A DNA stretch of 5,718 nucleotides from Planctomycetota bacterium. GTDB lineage: Bacteria > Planctomycetota > Phycisphaerae > Sedimentisphaerales > Anaerobacaceae. Below the pieces are notes generated by a model. It was not told where the DNA came from. It made no database searches and saw only the letters and a list, made by a program, of their open reading frames with translations. Positions 5,422 through 5,718 of this stretch are shown one piece after another. The stretch spans positions 13,942 through 19,659 of the forward strand of contig JAFNGF010000205.1 of assembly GCA_017885385.1 (NCBI GenBank), written 5' to 3'. Positions within the stretch are counted from its first letter, which is position 1; the number at the start of each line of letters is the position of its first letter. A program made the position numbers and the translations under genes.

Positions 5422-5718
5422 TTAGGTCCTCTTAAACTGCTTTTCCAGGTCGCTTATCGAGAATTTTATTGTGGTGGGTCTACCGTGTGGACACCGGCCT
5501 GCAGATTCTGTGCGCTGCCTATCAGCAAGCAATTGTACTATTTCGCTGCTGCTCAGCTTTTGCCCTGCCTTGATCGCTGCCTTGCACGCAGCCATATTTA
5601 GAACTTCGGCGAGCAGTCTTTCCGGGTCAAGCTCGCCGGCCTTATCGGTTAGCAGGTCCGTTAAATCCTGAACAAAGTCTACGGGCGCCGCCCTTGCCAG
5701 CAGGGTGGGAAATGCCTG
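5422..5718 (-). CDS. mutL: DNA mismatch repair protein MutL, C-terminal part (5' end outside window)
   Basis: This is an open frame of 98 codons entering from the right edge and ending in TAA at 5424-5422; the N-terminal GHKL ATPase half and the linker lie outside the window. MutL couples mismatch recognition by MutS to strand removal. Seen directly: the fragment carries ACKAAIKAG at visible residues 44-52 and GRCPHGRP at residues 74-81, followed by a short hydrophobic/charged tail ending KRT. In the family, an A-C-[KHR] motif and the CPHGR(P) motif belong to the metal-binding nuclease site of endonuclease-proficient MutL, found in bacteria without MutH; E. coli MutL lacks them. The third element (DQHA-x2-E-x4-E) would be upstream and cannot be checked here. 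The stop codon abuts the ATG of the downstream transporter gene, whose ribosome binding site sits in the last mutL codons, so the genes are probably co-transcribed. The identification is firm; the incompleteness comes from the window edge. Confidence 0.95.
   Translation of the reverse strand, partial: QAFPTLLARAAPVDFVQDLTDLLTDKAGELDPERLLAEVLNMAACKAAIKAGQKLSSSEIVQLLADRQRTESAGRCPHGRPTTIKFSISDLEKQFKRT
5427..5433 (-). promoter_or_regulatory. Ribosome binding site of the btuF-like gene, inside the end of mutL
   Basis: AAGAGGA lies 5 nt before the ATG at 5421 and is embedded in the last codons of mutL. It fixes the start of the binding-protein gene and suggests that translation of the two genes is linked. 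Confidence 0.75.

Overview
This window is a bacterial chromosomal segment in which every supported gene lies on the minus strand, so transcription runs from high to low coordinates. No 16S or other strong taxonomic marker is present. A planctomycete-like (PVC group) host is my best guess. It rests on the DksA-type protein with a CEGTGKPIPKARL finger and a basic N-terminal tail, on the style of the large hypothetical membrane protein, and on the partial GTCATTGCGAG-type intergenic repeat at the window edge. This assignment is inference from remembered family patterns, not from a search.

Layout in order of transcription. (1) 5718-5422: the last 98 codons of mutL (mismatch repair), with the metal-site ACK and CPHGRP motifs of the endonuclease-type C-terminal domain. 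(2) 5421-2611: a complete ABC importer of the vitamin B12/iron-siderophore class, made of a substrate-binding protein (BtuF-like), a FecCD/BtuC permease and a BtuD/FecE ATPase. mutL stops at the base next to the binding-protein ATG, the permease starts 4 nt after the binding-protein stop, and permease and ATPase share an ATGA overlap, so all four look like one transcription unit. (3) 2610-2386: an intergenic stretch with a short dyad and a good sigma-70-type promoter. (4) 2385-1933: a DksA/TraR (YteA-like) protein whose zinc finger has lost two of four cysteines. (5) 1932-1679: an AT-rich gap, then yacG (1678-1460), a small zinc protein known in E. coli as a DNA gyrase inhibitor. (6) A promoter-like element at 1394-1423 followed by an unrecognised multi-pass membrane protein (1335-115). 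(7) 114-1: non-coding, ending in a partial repeat-like motif.

How the genes relate. The binding protein, permease and ATPase should form one uptake system. SDYPP and a Trp-Gln/Glu motif in the binding protein favour a corrinoid substrate, but heme or a ferric siderophore is not excluded. The DksA-like protein and YacG act on RNA polymerase and gyrase in their families and are probably separate housekeeping genes. I found no CRISPR array, transposase, tRNA, rRNA or B12-box riboswitch, and no clear sign of a new defence or mobile system. The window reads as ordinary core genome with a few small oddities.
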